Program-made: the position numbers and the translations under genes | Assembly: GCF_002075345.1 (NCBI RefSeq) | Contig: NZ_NAEW01000002.1 | Span: forward strand, 124,001-188,000 | Length of the DNA stretch: 64,000 bases | Source of the DNA: Citrobacter braakii | GTDB lineage: Bacteria > Pseudomonadota > Gammaproteobacteria > Enterobacterales > Enterobacteriaceae | Direction of reading: 5' to 3' | Notes under the pieces: generated by a model | Told to the model about the DNA's origin: nothing | What the model saw: the letters and a program-made list of their open reading frames with translations, nothing else | Databases searched by the model: none | Shown: in pieces, positions 1 through 9,733 of the stretch | Layout of the letters: each line of letters opens with the position of its first letter | Position numbering within the stretch: the stretch's first letter is position 1

Positions 1-2
1 TG

Positions 3-320
3 ATCGATTATCAGCATGAGTATCGCAACAATCTGAACAGTGACATGGGTCAGGGTATTACCAGTAATCGCTGGATCAATTACCAACAATTTATTCAGAC
101 GCTGGAAAAAGCGATTGAGCAACACCGCCAACAGCTCAATCAGTGGACGCAGAAAGTAGACCAGGCATTGAACAGTTGGCGCGACAAAAAACAACGTTTA
201 CAGGCGTGGCAGACTCTGCAGGACAGACAAACCTCGGCGGCGTTACTGGCCGAAAACCGCCTGGATCAGAAAAAAATGGATGAATTTGCTCAGCGTGCAG
301 CTATGAGGAAACCCGAATGA
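3..320 (+). CDS. fliJ: FliJ, flagellar export chaperone (3' part)
   Basis: This is the C-terminal 105 codons of FliJ; the 5' end lies left of the window and the open frame runs in from position 3. FliJ is a small coiled-coil stalk protein of the flagellar type III export apparatus that links the FliI/FliH ATPase to the gate. The visible part is rich in Gln, Lys, Arg and Leu with heptad-like spacing and ends in AMRKPE, as in enterobacterial FliJ. Its stop overlaps the fliK start (TGATTAC region), so the two are translationally coupled. Identification is by recalled family sequence and operon position. Confidence 0.95.
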   Translation: MDYQHEYRNNLNSDMGQGITSNRWINYQQFIQTLEKAIEQHRQQLNQWTQKVDQALNSWRDKKQRLQAWQTLQDRQTSAALLAENRLDQKKMDEFAQRAAMRKPE

Positions 321-1531
321 TTACTTTACCCCAACTGATTACCACCGACACCGACGTAGCCGCAGGTCTTCAGTCAGGCAAAGCGGTTGATTCACCCGAG
401 GATTTTTTAGCGCTGCTGGCGGGTGCATTAGGTGCGGACAACGCGCAGGGTAAAGACTCCCCGCTGTCGTTTGCCGACTTACAGGCGGCCGGTAGCAAAC
501 TGCAAAAAGGGTTACTGCAAAAAAATGGCGATTCAGCACCGTCGCTCAAGTTGACCGAACTACTGGCGCAAAAAGAGATGCACACTGATGCTTCTCTTGT
601 CGACATGACAGACGCTCAGCAACTGTTGTCTGCCCTCACGCCCTCACTGAAAGTTAATGCCCTGACGACTCTGGGCAAAGTCGCTCAGCAGGATGAAAAA
701 AACACCGCACTGAGCGATGAGGATCTCGCCAACCTGAGCGCGTTGTTCGCCATGCTGCCAGGACAACCGCAGACCACGCCTGCCGTCGACAGCGCGCCAG
801 CCCCCGTTGATGCGACACTTTCGGCGTTGTCACGAGGTTCGGTACACAGCGCTATCGCCGATAATGCTGGCGAATTGCTGCCTGGTGATGCAAAAAAAGG
901 CAAAGCGGATATTGCAACGCCTGCCAGCAGCGTAGATCAGACAAACAATCCGACATTAACCCCGTTGACGGCAGCGGCGACGACCAGAGCGGAAATTGAA
1001 AGCTCCCCTTCGCCGACCAGCATTGGCATGACGACGGCGCCGTTAAGTGGCCCGCAGTCCCACGCTCAGCCGTTACCGACCGCCGCACCAGTGCTAAGCG
1101 CGCCATTGGGTAGCCAGGAATGGCAGCAATCACTGAGTCAGCACGTCACTCTGTTTACTCGCCAGGGCCAGCAAAGCGCAGAACTGCGTCTGCATCCACA
1201 GGATCTGGGCCAGGTGCACATTTCCCTCAAGCTGGATGACAACCTCGCGCAGTTGCAAATGGTATCGCCACACAGTCACGTGCGCGCTGCGCTGGAAGCT
1301 GCGTTACCGATGCTGCGTACGCAGTTGGCTGAAAGCGGGATCCAGCTTGGGCAAAGCAGTATCAGCAGTGAAAGCTTTGCCGGTAATCAGCAGTCTTCCG
1401 GGCAGCAACAGCAGGCGGGTCGCGCTCAGGGACAAGACATTTTTGCCGCTGAAGATGACGCCGTACTGGCAGCGCCAGCCTCACTGCAAGCCGCAGCACG
1501 CGGTGATGGAGCAGTAGACATCTTCGCCTAA
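317..1531 (+). CDS. fliK: FliK, flagellar hook-length control protein
   Basis: At 404 aa it matches Salmonella FliK (about 405). FliK is secreted during hook assembly and, through its C-terminal domain, switches FlhB specificity from rod/hook to filament substrates. The N-terminal two thirds are Ala/Ser/Pro/Thr-rich and of low complexity, as expected for the ruler. The conserved C-terminal domain (about residues 265-370) contains [20 protein letters not shown], and a Gln-rich tail follows. The start overlaps the end of fliJ by 4 bp. A gap of about 100 bp containing a hairpin separates it from fliL, consistent with fliLMNOPQR having its own promoter. Confidence 0.96.
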   Translation: MITLPQLITTDTDVAAGLQSGKAVDSPEDFLALLAGALGADNAQGKDSPLSFADLQAAGSKLQKGLLQKNGDSAPSLKLTELLAQKEMHTDASLVDMTDAQQLLSALTPSLKVNALTTLGKVAQQDEKNTALSDEDLANLSALFAMLPGQPQTTPAVDSAPAPVDATLSALSRGSVHSAIADNAGELLPGDAKKGKADIATPASSVDQTNNPTLTPLTAAATTRAEIESSPSPTSIGMTTAPLSGPQSHAQPLPTAAPVLSAPLGSQEWQQSLSQHVTLFTRQGQQSAELRLHPQDLGQVHISLKLDDNLAQLQMVSPHSHVRAALEAALPMLRTQLAESGIQLGQSSISSESFAGNQQSSGQQQQAGRAQGQDIFAAEDDAVLAAPASLQAAARGDGAVDIFA

Positions 1532-1546
1532 CGCCAGAGGTAGCAT

Positions 1547-1597
1547 GATTATCCGCGTCTTTTCCACGCTTTGTCGTGGACAGGACACGGGATAATC
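1547..1597. repeat. Nested inverted repeat between fliK and fliL
   Basis: Outer arms GATTATCC (1547-1554) and GGATAATC (1590-1597) enclose inner arms TCCACG (1563-1568) and CGTGGA (1575-1580). No T-tract follows, so it is not a standard intrinsic terminator. It could attenuate fliK read-through or be a regulator site in the fliL promoter region. The symmetry is seen directly; the role is unknown. Confidence 0.5.
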
Positions 1598-1635
1598 AGC
1601 CCATAAGCTGTACCGAAACAGGAAGCCCGTATCTG

Positions 1636-2103
1636 ATGACTGACTCCGCGATTAACAAAAAAAGTAAACGCGCTATTTGGATCCCTCTGCTGGTATTGAT
1701 TACCCTCGCCGCCTGCGCAACTGCGGGTTATAGCTACTGGCGCATGCAGCAGCAGCCGTCCGCCAGCGTCAAAGCGGAACCGGCTCCACCGCCAGCCCCG
1801 GTATTCTTTGCGCTGGATACCTTTACCGTCAATCTGGGTGATGCGGACCGTGTACTGTATATCGGTATCACGCTGCGCATGAAAGACGAGGCAACGCGTT
1901 CACGTCTTAACGAATATCTGCCGGAAGTGCGCAGCCGCTTGCTGCTGCTGTTCTCTCGTCAGAACGCGGCTACGCTCGCCACCGAAGAAGGTAAGCAACA
2001 GCTCATTGCCGCCATCAAAGAGACGCTCGCGACTCCGCTCGTTGTTGGGCAACCCAAACAGGTTGTCACCGACGTTCTTTATACAGCTTTTATTCTGCGG
2101 TAA
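1636..2103 (+). CDS. fliL: FliL, flagellar basal-body associated protein
   Basis: FliL is a 155-aa single-pass inner-membrane protein that surrounds the stator and supports torque and swarming. A short cytoplasmic N-terminus ([13 protein letters not shown]) is followed by one transmembrane helix (about residues 16-36), a Pro/Ala linker and a periplasmic domain ending in YTAFILR. I chose the ATG at 1636 because it gives the family length; the frame is open upstream to 1576, but that extension is not FliL-like. It is the first gene of the fliLMNOPQR group, and fliM starts 4 bp after its stop. Confidence 0.96.
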   Translation: MTDSAINKKSKRAIWIPLLVLITLAACATAGYSYWRMQQQPSASVKAEPAPPPAPVFFALDTFTVNLGDADRVLYIGITLRMKDEATRSRLNEYLPEVRSRLLLLFSRQNAATLATEEGKQQLIAAIKETLATPLVVGQPKQVVTDVLYTAFILR

Positions 2104-2107
2104 AGAC

Positions 2108-3112
2108 ATGGGCGACAGTATTCTTTCTCAGGCTGAAATCGACGCATTGCTTAATGGCGATAGCGAAACTAAAGACGAACCCATTTCCGGTATCGCAAAA
2201 GAAAGCGATATTCGTCCTTACGATCCCAACACACAGCGCCGCGTAGTACGTGAGCGTTTACAGGCGCTGGAGATCATTAACGAACGCTTCGCGCGCCAGT
2301 TCCGTATGGGATTATTTAACCTGTTGCGCCGTAGCCCGGATATTACCGTGGGTGCGATCCGTATCCAGCCATACCACGAGTTTGCGCGCAACTTACCGGT
2401 TCCGACCAACCTGAACTTAATCCACCTGAAGCCGCTGCGCGGTACGGGTCTGGTGGTGTTCTCACCGAGTCTGGTATTTATCGCCGTCGATAACCTGTTC
2501 GGCGGTGATGGCCGCTTCCCGACGAAAGTGGAAGGCCGTGAATTTACCCATACCGAACAGCGCGTTATCAACCGCATGCTGAAGCTGGCGCTGGAAAGCT
2601 ACAGCGACGCGTGGAAGGCCATCAATCCGCTGGAAGTGGAATACGTTCGTTCCGAGATGCAGGTGAAATTTACCAATATCACCACGTCTCCTAACGACAT
2701 CGTGGTCAATACCCCATTCCACGTTGAAATTGGCAACCTGACCGGTGAATTTAACATCTGTCTGCCATTCAGCATGATTGAACCGTTGCGTGAGCTGCTG
2801 GTGAACCCGCCGCTGGAAAACTCGCGTAATGAAGATCAGAACTGGCGCAATAATCTGGTGCGTCAGGTTCAGCATTCTGAGCTGGAGCTGGTGGCAAACT
2901 TTGCTGACATTCCGCTGCGGCTATCCCAGATTTTAAAACTGAAACCCGGCGATGTACTGCCGATTGAAAAACCCGACCGCATTATTGCTCATGTGGACGG
3001 CGTGCCTGTACTGACCAGCCAGTATGGCACGGTGAACGGTCAGTATGCGTTACGCGTAGAACATCTGATAAACCCGATTTTGAATTCGCTGAATGAGGAA
3101 CAGCCCAAATGA
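2108..3112 (+). CDS. fliM: FliM, flagellar motor switch protein
   Basis: Its 334 aa equals the family length. FliM forms the middle of the C-ring, binds CheY-P through its N-terminal peptide and FliG through its middle domain, and sets rotation direction. The N-terminal CheY-binding motif DSILSQAEIDALLNG is at residues 3-17; the CheC-like middle domain spans about 45-230, and the C-terminal SpoA-like domain (about 240-325) pairs with FliN. ATG 2108 was chosen over an upstream in-frame ATG at 2006 that lies inside fliL. The stop overlaps the fliN start as ATGA. Confidence 0.97.
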   Translation: MGDSILSQAEIDALLNGDSETKDEPISGIAKESDIRPYDPNTQRRVVRERLQALEIINERFARQFRMGLFNLLRRSPDITVGAIRIQPYHEFARNLPVPTNLNLIHLKPLRGTGLVVFSPSLVFIAVDNLFGGDGRFPTKVEGREFTHTEQRVINRMLKLALESYSDAWKAINPLEVEYVRSEMQVKFTNITTSPNDIVVNTPFHVEIGNLTGEFNICLPFSMIEPLRELLVNPPLENSRNEDQNWRNNLVRQVQHSELELVANFADIPLRLSQILKLKPGDVLPIEKPDRIIAHVDGVPVLTSQYGTVNGQYALRVEHLINPILNSLNEEQPK

Positions 3113-3522
3113 GTGATATGAATAATCCGTCCGATGAGAACACTGGTGCATTGGACGATCTGTGGGCTGACGCGTTAAACGAGCAAAAAACCACGCCCAC
3201 CAAAAGTGCGGCCGATGCGGTATTCCAGCAGTTAGGTGGCGGCGACGTCAGCGGTGCCTTGCAGGACATCGACCTGATCATGGACATTCCGGTCAAACTG
3301 ACCGTCGAATTGGGCCGAACCCGCATGACCATCAAAGAGCTGCTGCGTCTGACGCAGGGTTCGGTCGTCGCGTTGGATGGTCTGGCGGGCGAGCCGCTGG
3401 ATATCCTGATCAACGGTTACCTGATTGCCCAGGGTGAAGTGGTGGTTGTCGCAGACAAATACGGAGTACGTATCACCGACATTATTACCCCATCTGAACG
3501 CATGCGCCGTCTGAGCCGTTAA
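3109..3522 (+). CDS. fliN: FliN, flagellar motor switch protein
   Basis: FliN (137 aa) is the base of the C-ring and a docking site for FliH. An acidic, disordered N-terminus of about 50 residues is followed by the SpoA domain beginning near IDLIMDIPVKLTVELGRTRM and ending in VRITDIITPSERMRRLSR. It starts inside the fliM stop (ATGA), so the 1:3-4 FliM:FliN complex is probably made by coupled translation. Length and ends match enterobacterial FliN. Confidence 0.97.
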   Translation: MSDMNNPSDENTGALDDLWADALNEQKTTPTKSAADAVFQQLGGGDVSGALQDIDLIMDIPVKLTVELGRTRMTIKELLRLTQGSVVALDGLAGEPLDILINGYLIAQGEVVVVADKYGVRITDIITPSERMRRLSR

Positions 3523-3524
3523 TC

Positions 3525-3899
3525 ATGAATACCCAGGCTACAGTTTCTCAGCCAGCCGCCGTACCCGGCTCACCGCTGGTTCAGGTAAGCGGCGCGCTGC
3601 TTGGGATCATCGTATTGATCCTGGCTGCAGCCTGGGTGATTAAGCGTATGGGGTTTGCCCCCAAAAGCGCCGGTACGCGCGGACTGAAAGTTGCGGCAAG
3701 TACCTCACTGGGTCCACGTGAGCGCGTGGTGATTGTTGAGGTTGAAGATGCGCGCCTGGTACTGGGCGTCACGGCCTCGCAAATTAACGTGTTGCACACC
3801 CTGCCCCCGGCGCCTGCTGATGCAGAAGAAAAACCGGCCTCACCCGCGGATTTCCAGGCCATGATGAAGAGTTTGCTTAAGCGTCCCGGGAGATCCTGA
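3525..3899 (+). CDS. fliO: FliO, flagellar export gate assembly protein
   Basis: FliO (124 aa) is a small membrane protein that helps assemble the FliP5 ring of the export gate without remaining in the final complex. One strong transmembrane segment lies at about residues 22-42 ([18 protein letters not shown]), followed by a conserved cytoplasmic domain with [22 protein letters not shown]. It starts 2 bp after the fliN stop and its TGA overlaps the fliP ATG by one base. Length is within the family range (about 121-125). Confidence 0.95.
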   Translation: MNTQATVSQPAAVPGSPLVQVSGALLGIIVLILAAAWVIKRMGFAPKSAGTRGLKVAASTSLGPRERVVIVEVEDARLVLGVTASQINVLHTLPPAPADAEEKPASPADFQAMMKSLLKRPGRS

Positions 3900-4636
3900 T
3901 GCGCCGTTTGTTATCCATCACGCTGGCAGGCTTATGGCTTTTCAGCCCAGTAGCCCTCGCCCAGCTCCCGGGTCTGGTTAGCCAGCCGCTGCCTGGCGGC
4001 GGACAAAGCTGGTCTTTGCCCGTGCAAACGCTGGTGTTTATCACCTCGCTGACGTTCCTGCCCGCCATTTTATTGATGATGACCAGCTTCACCCGCATCA
4101 TCATCGTTTTCGGTCTGTTACGAAATGCGCTGGGAACCCCTTCGGCCCCCCCGAACCAGGTGCTACTGGGCCTGGCGCTATTTTTGACCTTTTTCATCAT
4201 GTCGCCGGTAATCGACAAAATCTACGTCGACGCATATCAGCCGTTCAGCGAAGAGAAAATCTCTATGCAGGAAGCCATGGAGAAAGGCGCACAGCCGCTG
4301 CGCGAGTTTATGTTGCGCCAGACCCGTGAAGCCGATCTGGCACTCTTCGCGCGCTTAGCAAACAGCGGTCCCCTACAGGGACCAGAAGCCGTACCGATGC
4401 GGATTTTGCTTCCAGCCTATGTCACCAGCGAGCTGAAGACGGCATTCCAGATAGGCTTTACCATTTTTATTCCGTTTCTGATTATCGACCTGGTCATCGC
4501 CAGCGTGCTGATGGCGCTCGGGATGATGATGGTCCCCCCGGCAACGATCGCGCTACCGTTCAAGCTGATGCTGTTTGTGTTGGTAGACGGTTGGCAGTTG
4601 CTTGTCGGCTCGCTAGCTCAAAGCTTTTACAGTTAG
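3899..4636 (+). CDS. fliP: FliP, flagellar export gate protein
   Basis: FliP (245 aa) is the main ring component (five copies) of the FliPQR export gate. It has a cleavable signal peptide ([21 protein letters not shown], residues 1-21), then transmembrane segments near 46-65 and 85-105, a periplasmic loop, and two more near 185-245. The conserved motifs [18 protein letters not shown] and [13 protein letters not shown] are present. The ATG overlaps the fliO stop. Confidence 0.97.
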   Translation: MRRLLSITLAGLWLFSPVALAQLPGLVSQPLPGGGQSWSLPVQTLVFITSLTFLPAILLMMTSFTRIIIVFGLLRNALGTPSAPPNQVLLGLALFLTFFIMSPVIDKIYVDAYQPFSEEKISMQEAMEKGAQPLREFMLRQTREADLALFARLANSGPLQGPEAVPMRILLPAYVTSELKTAFQIGFTIFIPFLIIDLVIASVLMALGMMMVPPATIALPFKLMLFVLVDGWQLLVGSLAQSFYS

Positions 4637-4645
4637 AGGCGCGAA

Positions 4646-4915
4646 ATGACACCTGAATCGGTCATGATGATGGGCACAGAGGCGATGAAAGTCGCCCTGG
4701 CCCTTGCCGCGCCTTTGCTGTTGGTCGCCCTCGTCACAGGTCTTATCATCAGTATTTTGCAGGCGGCGACCCAGATAAACGAAATGACGCTGTCCTTCAT
4801 TCCCAAAATTGTCGCGGTTTTTATTGCCATCATTGTTGCAGGCCCGTGGATGCTTAACCTGCTGCTCGACTACGTGCGTACGCTGTTCAGCAATATCCCC
4901 TACATCATCGGGTAG
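4646..4915 (+). CDS. fliQ: FliQ, flagellar export gate protein
   Basis: At 89 aa this is the exact family length. FliQ winds around the FliP/FliR core of the export gate (four copies). Two hydrophobic hairpin segments are visible (about residues 15-38 and 50-75), with the conserved stretch [20 protein letters not shown] between and within them. It lies 9 bp after fliP and 8 bp before fliR in the same operon. Confidence 0.97.
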   Translation: MTPESVMMMGTEAMKVALALAAPLLLVALVTGLIISILQAATQINEMTLSFIPKIVAVFIAIIVAGPWMLNLLLDYVRTLFSNIPYIIG

Positions 4916-4923
4916 ATGACATT

Positions 4924-5709
4924 ATGCTGCAGGTGACCAGCGTTGAGTGGCTCCACTGGCTGAATCTTTACTTCTGGCCTTTGCTGCGCATCCTGGCGCT
5001 CATCTCAACGGCTCCGATTCTCAGCGAGCGCGCGATCCCCAAACGAGTAAAACTGGGGCTGGGGTTAATGATAACCGTCGTTATCGCTCCGTCGATTCCC
5101 CCGGTAGACGTCCCTATCTTTTCTATCGTGGCGCTATGGCAGGCAATGCAACAAATCCTGATCGGCATCGCTCTGGGCTTCACTATGCAGTTTGCCTTCG
5201 CGGCAGTACGTACCGCCGGGGAATTGATTGGTCTGCAAATGGGTCTCTCCTTCGCAACCTTCTTTGATCCCGGCAGCCGTCTGAATATGCCGGTTCTGGC
5301 GAGACTGATCGACATGCTCGCCATGCTGTTATTCCTGACTTTTAACGGCCATTTGTGGCTTATTTCGCTGTTGGTGGATACATTTCATACCTTGCCAATC
5401 GGCGGCAATCCGGTGAACAGCAATGCGTTTCTCGCGCTGGCGCGGGCGGGTAGCCTGATTTTCCTCAACGGGCTAATGTTGGCCCTGCCGATAATGACGC
5501 TGCTACTCACCCTAAACCTCGCACTCGGTCTGCTGAATCGCATGGCTCCTCAGCTGTCGATTTTCGTTATCGGTTTTCCACTCACCCTCGCCGTGGGTAT
5601 TTCATTAATGGCGGCCCTGATGCCATTAATTGCGCCATTCTGCGAGCGATTATTCAGCGAAATTTTTAATTTGTTGGCTGATATTGTCAGCGAAATGCCC
5701 GGAAAATAA
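4924..5709 (+). CDS. fliR: FliR, flagellar export gate protein
   Basis: FliR (261 aa) is present once per export gate and closes the FliP5-FliQ4 assembly. About six transmembrane helices are visible. The family motif [23 protein letters not shown] sits near residue 100-122 ([14 protein letters not shown] being the most conserved part). It is the last gene of the operon; no strong terminator is visible after it before the rcsA leader. Confidence 0.96.
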   Translation: MLQVTSVEWLHWLNLYFWPLLRILALISTAPILSERAIPKRVKLGLGLMITVVIAPSIPPVDVPIFSIVALWQAMQQILIGIALGFTMQFAFAAVRTAGELIGLQMGLSFATFFDPGSRLNMPVLARLIDMLAMLLFLTFNGHLWLISLLVDTFHTLPIGGNPVNSNAFLALARAGSLIFLNGLMLALPIMTLLLTLNLALGLLNRMAPQLSIFVIGFPLTLAVGISLMAALMPLIAPFCERLFSEIFNLLADIVSEMPGK

Positions 5710-5736
5710 TAACCCTTAATTTTTATCCTGTTTTAC

Positions 5737-5750
5737 TAAGGATTGTCCTA
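5737..5750 (+). promoter_or_regulatory. RcsAB box upstream of rcsA
   Basis: TAAGGATTGTCCTA closely fits the known RcsAB box (TAAGAATATTCCTA type) with its partial dyad. It lies about 250 bp upstream of the rcsA start, as expected for RcsA/RcsB autoactivation of rcsA. The match is seen directly; the role comes from established rcsA biology. The remaining 5751-5998 leader is AT-rich with no ORF and probably holds the H-NS-silenced promoter. Confidence 0.75.
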
Positions 5751-5998
5751 AATTTTAAAAGCGACAACATCTACCAGGATATCTCTGTCGCGGTTTATTT
5801 ATTATTGACTCACTCACATAACGCAACATTTACTTTACTTTAAGATATTTCCTGGCAAATTATACGCAACTTTACGGGATAGTAATTTCGCCTGAAAAAC
5901 AGCGAAAGCGTCATCTTGGGTCGTTATTATTCCGTTTAGTTGTGATGAAAATAATCAGGTAAGGGGAATTATCGTTACGCATTGAGTGAGGGTATGCC

Positions 5999-6622
5999 AT
6001 GTCAACGATTATTATGGATTTGTGCAGTTACACCCGGCTAGGGTTGACCGGATATCTGGTAAGTCGGGGGGTGAAGAAAAGGGAAATCAACAACATTTCC
6101 AACGTTGAGGAGCTCAGTCTCGCCTGTGTCTCTCAACAGCCCGCTGTGGTGTTTATTAATGAGGACTGCTTTATCCACGATCCTGCTAATAGCCAGCAAA
6201 TAAAGCAAATCATTAATCAGCATCCCGGCACATTATTTATTGTGTTTATGGCAATTGCCAACGTGCATTTTGATGAGTATCTATTAGTCAGAAAAAATTT
6301 ATTGATTAGTTCTAAGTCGATTAAACCCGATTCACTGGATGAACTCCTTGGCGATATTCTGAAAAAAGAAGTAGATTTTGTCATTGATGTGAATCTACCG
6401 ACATTATCATTGAGCCGTACCGAGTCCAGCATGCTACGCATGTGGATGGAGGGTCAGGGCACAATACAGATATCCGACCAAATGAATATCAAGGCCAAGA
6501 CCGTGTCATCCCATAAGGGGAATATAAAACGAAAGATAAAGACGCATAATAAGCAAGTTATCTATCACGTTGTGAGACTCACCGATAACGTTACCAATGG
6601 TATCTTTGTGAATACGCGCTAA
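5999..6622 (+). CDS. rcsA: RcsA, capsule regulator (LuxR-type)
   Basis: RcsA (207 aa, exact family length) is the unstable auxiliary activator that dimerises with RcsB to switch on colanic acid capsule genes and repress flhDC; Lon degrades it. The N-terminal domain lacks a phospho-receiver acid pocket. The C-terminal LuxR/FixJ-type HTH spans about residues 135-195 ([30 protein letters not shown]). In E. coli its silencing by H-NS is relieved by DsrA, whose gene is also in this window. Confidence 0.97.
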   Translation: MSTIIMDLCSYTRLGLTGYLVSRGVKKREINNISNVEELSLACVSQQPAVVFINEDCFIHDPANSQQIKQIINQHPGTLFIVFMAIANVHFDEYLLVRKNLLISSKSIKPDSLDELLGDILKKEVDFVIDVNLPTLSLSRTESSMLRMWMEGQGTIQISDQMNIKAKTVSSHKGNIKRKIKTHNKQVIYHVVRLTDNVTNGIFVNTR

Positions 6623-6628
6623 CACGTT

Positions 6629-6655
6629 CTGACTGGTGGCGAATCCACCAGTCAG
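6629..6655. terminator. Hairpin between convergent rcsA and dsrB
   Basis: A perfect 11-bp inverted repeat, CTGACTGGTGG / CCACCAGTCAG, with a 5-nt loop lies between the stops of rcsA (+) and dsrB (-). There is no T-tract on either side, so intrinsic termination would be weak. It may serve both genes. Confidence 0.45.
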
Positions 6656-6676
6656 GATCATGCAGCAAAACTCACC

Positions 6677-6955
<279 letters not shown>

Positions 6956-7028
6956 CTATACTTAAGTTGTGCGTATCTGATGTTTGGATGCGCTCCCCCG
7001 GTATCCTTAACGGTTGAGAGGTATGAGG

Positions 7029-7256
7029 ATGAAAACCGCGAAAGAGTACAGCGATACGGCCAAACGTGAAGTCAGCGTCGATGTGGACGCGCTACTGAAG
7101 GCAATCAACGAAATCTGCGAGAGTGAAATTCATCGCAGTCAGGATGACCCGGAACGCGTCAGCGTCGACGGACGTGATTACCACACGTGGCATGAACTGG
7201 CCGACGCGTTCGAGCTTGATATCCATGATTTTAGCGTGTCGGAGATCAATCGCTGA
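7029..7256 (+). CDS. yodD: YodD, stress-induced small protein
   Basis: This 75-aa acidic protein begins MKTAKEYSDTAKREVSVDVD and ends FELDIHDFSVSEINR, matching YodD. I chose the ATG at 7029, preceded by GAGAGGTATGAGG, over an in-frame upstream ATG at 7014, because it restores the family length. YodD is reported as stress-induced in E. coli, with unknown molecular role. The convergent dsrA gene begins terminating 11 bp after its stop. Confidence 0.9.
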   Translation: MKTAKEYSDTAKREVSVDVDALLKAINEICESEIHRSQDDPERVSVDGRDYHTWHELADAFELDIHDFSVSEINR

Positions 7257-7267
7257 CTGAGGGCGAA

Positions 7268-7355
7268 AAAAATCCCGGCCCTTATCGGGTCGGGATCAAG
7301 CTTGCTTATGCAAGAAGCACTTGAAAATTCGTTACACCAGGAAATCTGATGTGAA
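7268..7355 (-). ncRNA. dsrA: DsrA small regulatory RNA
   Basis: Read on the minus strand, the region carries CACATCAGATTTCCTGGTGT, AACGAATTTTCAAGTGCTTC, the second stem with CTTGCATAAGCAAG, and a 3' intrinsic terminator ATCCCGACCC/GGGCCGGGAT followed by T residues. This is the three-stem-loop layout of E. coli DsrA, an Hfq-dependent sRNA that activates rpoS and represses hns translation. The 5' end is taken by analogy at 7355. A candidate promoter lies upstream on the same strand (TTGTCA at 7388-7383, ATAAGG at 7366-7361). Confidence 0.93.
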
Positions 7356-7462
7356 ACAAACCTTATCTGCAATTTTTTTGCCTGACAAGTAAATAATTCT
7401 CACTAAAATGATAAATATAACTAATGATTGAAAGATCACCCGGTTACGCGCACCCCAGGTGT

Positions 7463-7645
7463 TCAGGCGTCCTGGCAGAGCGTTCTTCGCTCGCCCGGCA
7501 CCAGTTCATCTTCACGGAATGCTTCCCGTTTGACGCCAAAGCCGTCGTACCAGCGACACTCCACCATTCCGCTGGCATACCCGGTAACGATCATGCGTGG
7601 GCCACCCTCTTTGGAGGTGACTTCCTCACTGACAGAAAAGACCAT
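7463..7645 (-). CDS. yodC: YodC family protein
   Basis: This 60-aa protein contains EEVTSKEGGPRMIVTGY and VECRWYDGFGVKREAF, the signature of the YodC family (a small beta-rich domain of unknown function). I chose the ATG at 7645 because AGGAGG sits 6-8 nt upstream; an in-frame start 18 bp earlier lacks this. In E. coli yedP and dgcQ lie between dsrA and yodC; here only about 110 bp separate them. Confidence 0.9.
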   Translation of the reverse strand: MVFSVSEEVTSKEGGPRMIVTGYASGMVECRWYDGFGVKREAFREDELVPGERRTLCQDA

Positions 7646-7722
7646 ACCTGCCTCCTGTATCAAGAGAAACCTTTACACCTTAGACGACAAAGAAGGGTTT
7701 TGCGTAATCAACCCTGCGACAA

Positions 7723-8634
7723 TTAGTGCGAAACTCCGCGCACTCTGGCGACGCCTTTCACCAGCAGCACCACTATTGCGCCAATGATAAAACCGAGCAC
7801 CAGATTCAGCAGGGTCGGAAGCATCAGCGTAATCAATGCACTTTGCTGTTGGGCAAAATGTTCAATCGCATGATGCAGCGGTGTTATTCCGTGCACCACA
7901 ATTCCGCCGCCAACCAAAAACATCGCCAGCGTGCCGACCACGGAAAGTGTTTTCATAAGCCAGGGGGCAACAACCAGCAATCCTTTACCCAGCGACTGGG
8001 CCAGCGTACTGCGCTTTTCTGCCAACCAGTATCCGATATCATCGAGCTTAACGATAATCCCGACCAGGCCGTAGACCCCCACTGTCACCACTAACGCGAT
8101 GCCAGATAACACCAACACCTGATTCAACAATGGCGCATCCGCTACGATCCCCAGCGTAATCGCGACAATCTCAGCAGATAAAATAAAGTCGGTACGTATC
8201 GCCCCTTTGATTTTATCTTTCTCAAAGGTGAGCGGATCCTGTGCTGCCAATGATGTCAGACGCTGCTGACGCTCTTCCGGGGTTTCTTTGTGCTTACGCG
8301 CTTCCAGGGTATGGAGAACTTTTTCTACACCTTCAAAACAGAGGAACGCCCCGCCTACCATTAATAAGGGGGTGATCGCCCAGGGAATGAAGGCGCTTAT
8401 CAATAGCGCCAACGGCACAAGGATAACTTTGTTAACAAACGATCCTTTCGCGACGCTCCAGACCACCGGGAGTTCGCGGTTCGCCCGCACACCCGACACC
8501 TGCTGCGCGTTAAGCGACAGATCATCGCCCAGCACACCCGCGGTTTTTTTCGCGGCCAGTTTTCCCATGACAGAGATATCATCCAGCAAAGTGGCGATAT
8601 CATCGAGTAAGGTCAATAAGCTACTTCCTGCCAA
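7723..8634 (-). CDS. yedI: YedI, inner membrane protein (DUF808)
   Basis: This 303-aa polytopic inner-membrane protein of the DUF808 family has no established function. At least five hydrophobic segments are seen (for example [52 protein letters not shown]). There is no ATG at the conserved N-terminus [18 protein letters not shown], so I use the TTG at 8634. It is preceded by GAGGG about 9 nt upstream and gives almost the E. coli length (305). An ATG start would add 19 non-conserved residues. Confidence 0.9.
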   Translation of the reverse strand: MAGSSLLTLLDDIATLLDDISVMGKLAAKKTAGVLGDDLSLNAQQVSGVRANRELPVVWSVAKGSFVNKVILVPLALLISAFIPWAITPLLMVGGAFLCFEGVEKVLHTLEARKHKETPEERQQRLTSLAAQDPLTFEKDKIKGAIRTDFILSAEIVAITLGIVADAPLLNQVLVLSGIALVVTVGVYGLVGIIVKLDDIGYWLAEKRSTLAQSLGKGLLVVAPWLMKTLSVVGTLAMFLVGGGIVVHGITPLHHAIEHFAQQQSALITLMLPTLLNLVLGFIIGAIVVLLVKGVARVRGVSH

Positions 8635-8812
8635 AATTTTTACCCTCAATATTATTTTTTTGCAGTCATAAGTATGAAGTAAAACACGCAATGCTGAAAC
8701 TGACCTTTCTGGTCAACAAATTTTTAACATCAGCACGTAATTATAAATCTCGCCAGCAAGATAGTTTTGACGTTTACTATGTTGCACCTTTTTATTTCCA
8801 CCGTGAGGGATT

Positions 8813-9733
8813 ATGCGTTTCAGGCAATTGCTACCGCTTTTCAGTGCGCTTTTCGCGCTGTACATCATTTGGGGTTCCACGTACTTCGTTATTCGCATTG
8901 GCGTTGAAAGCTGGCCGCCGTTGATGATGGCTGGCGTTCGTTTTCTCTCTGCGGGGATTTTATTAACAGCATTCTTACTTATCCGCGGACATAAGCTGCC
9001 GCCTCTGCGCGTGCTCCTGAACGCCGCGTTAATTGGTATCCTGCTGCTGGCTGTCGGTAACGGACTGGTCACCGTCGCAGAACATCAAAACGTGCCTTCC
9101 GGTATTGCCGCCGTAGTGGTCGCCACCGTTCCGCTGTTTACGCTGTGTTTTAGCCACTTTTTTGGCATCAAAACACGCAAACTTGAATGGATGGGGATCG
9201 CAATTGGACTCGCGGGGATCATCATGCTGAACAGCGGTGGTAATTTGAGTGGTAATCCATGGGGAGCAATTTTAATCCTGATAGGTTCGATAAGCTGGGC
9301 GTTTGGCTCAGTGTACGGCTCCCGCATAACGTTACCCGTTGGCATGATGGCCGGAGCCATTGAAATGTTAGCCGCCGGTATTGTGCTGATGTGCGCCTCG
9401 CTGATTTCCGGGGAAAAGTTGACCACTATGCCGACGTTTTCAGGCTTTATGGCGGTCGCCTATCTGGCCGTGTTTGGTTCTATTATTGCCATCAACGCGT
9501 ATATGTACTTGATCCGCAACGTCAGCCCGGCATTAGCCACCAGCTATGCCTACGTTAATCCGGTTGTCGCCGTACTGTTAGGTACCGGCCTGGGAGGAGA
9601 AAGTCTGGCGCCCATCGAATGGCTGGCGCTTGGCGTGATTGTATTTGCGGTGGTACTGGTCACACTCGGTAAATACCTATTTCCCGTTAAAGCGGACGCC
9701 GTTGCGTCCCCGTCGGAAAAGACGTTACAGTAA
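8813..9733 (+). CDS. yedA: YedA, EamA-family transporter
   Basis: At 306 aa it has the E. coli YedA length. It is an EamA/DMT-superfamily inner-membrane permease with ten predicted helices in two repeated EamA halves. The N-terminal LYIIWGSTYFVIRIGVE motif and GSISWAFGSVYGSR near the start of the second half are typical. Substrate is unknown; relatives export amino acids or metabolites. Its 3' end overlaps the convergent vsr gene by 9 bp. Confidence 0.93.
   Translation: MRFRQLLPLFSALFALYIIWGSTYFVIRIGVESWPPLMMAGVRFLSAGILLTAFLLIRGHKLPPLRVLLNAALIGILLLAVGNGLVTVAEHQNVPSGIAAVVVATVPLFTLCFSHFFGIKTRKLEWMGIAIGLAGIIMLNSGGNLSGNPWGAILILIGSISWAFGSVYGSRITLPVGMMAGAIEMLAAGIVLMCASLISGEKLTTMPTFSGFMAVAYLAVFGSIIAINAYMYLIRNVSPALATSYAYVNPVVAVLLGTGLGGESLAPIEWLALGVIVFAVVLVTLGKYLFPVKADAVASPSEKTLQ

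Noticed and set aside
7424..7787. Plus-strand ORFs opposite yodC and the 3' end of yedI
   Set aside because: They are antisense shadows; yodC and yedI on the minus strand have good ribosome binding sites and family matches.
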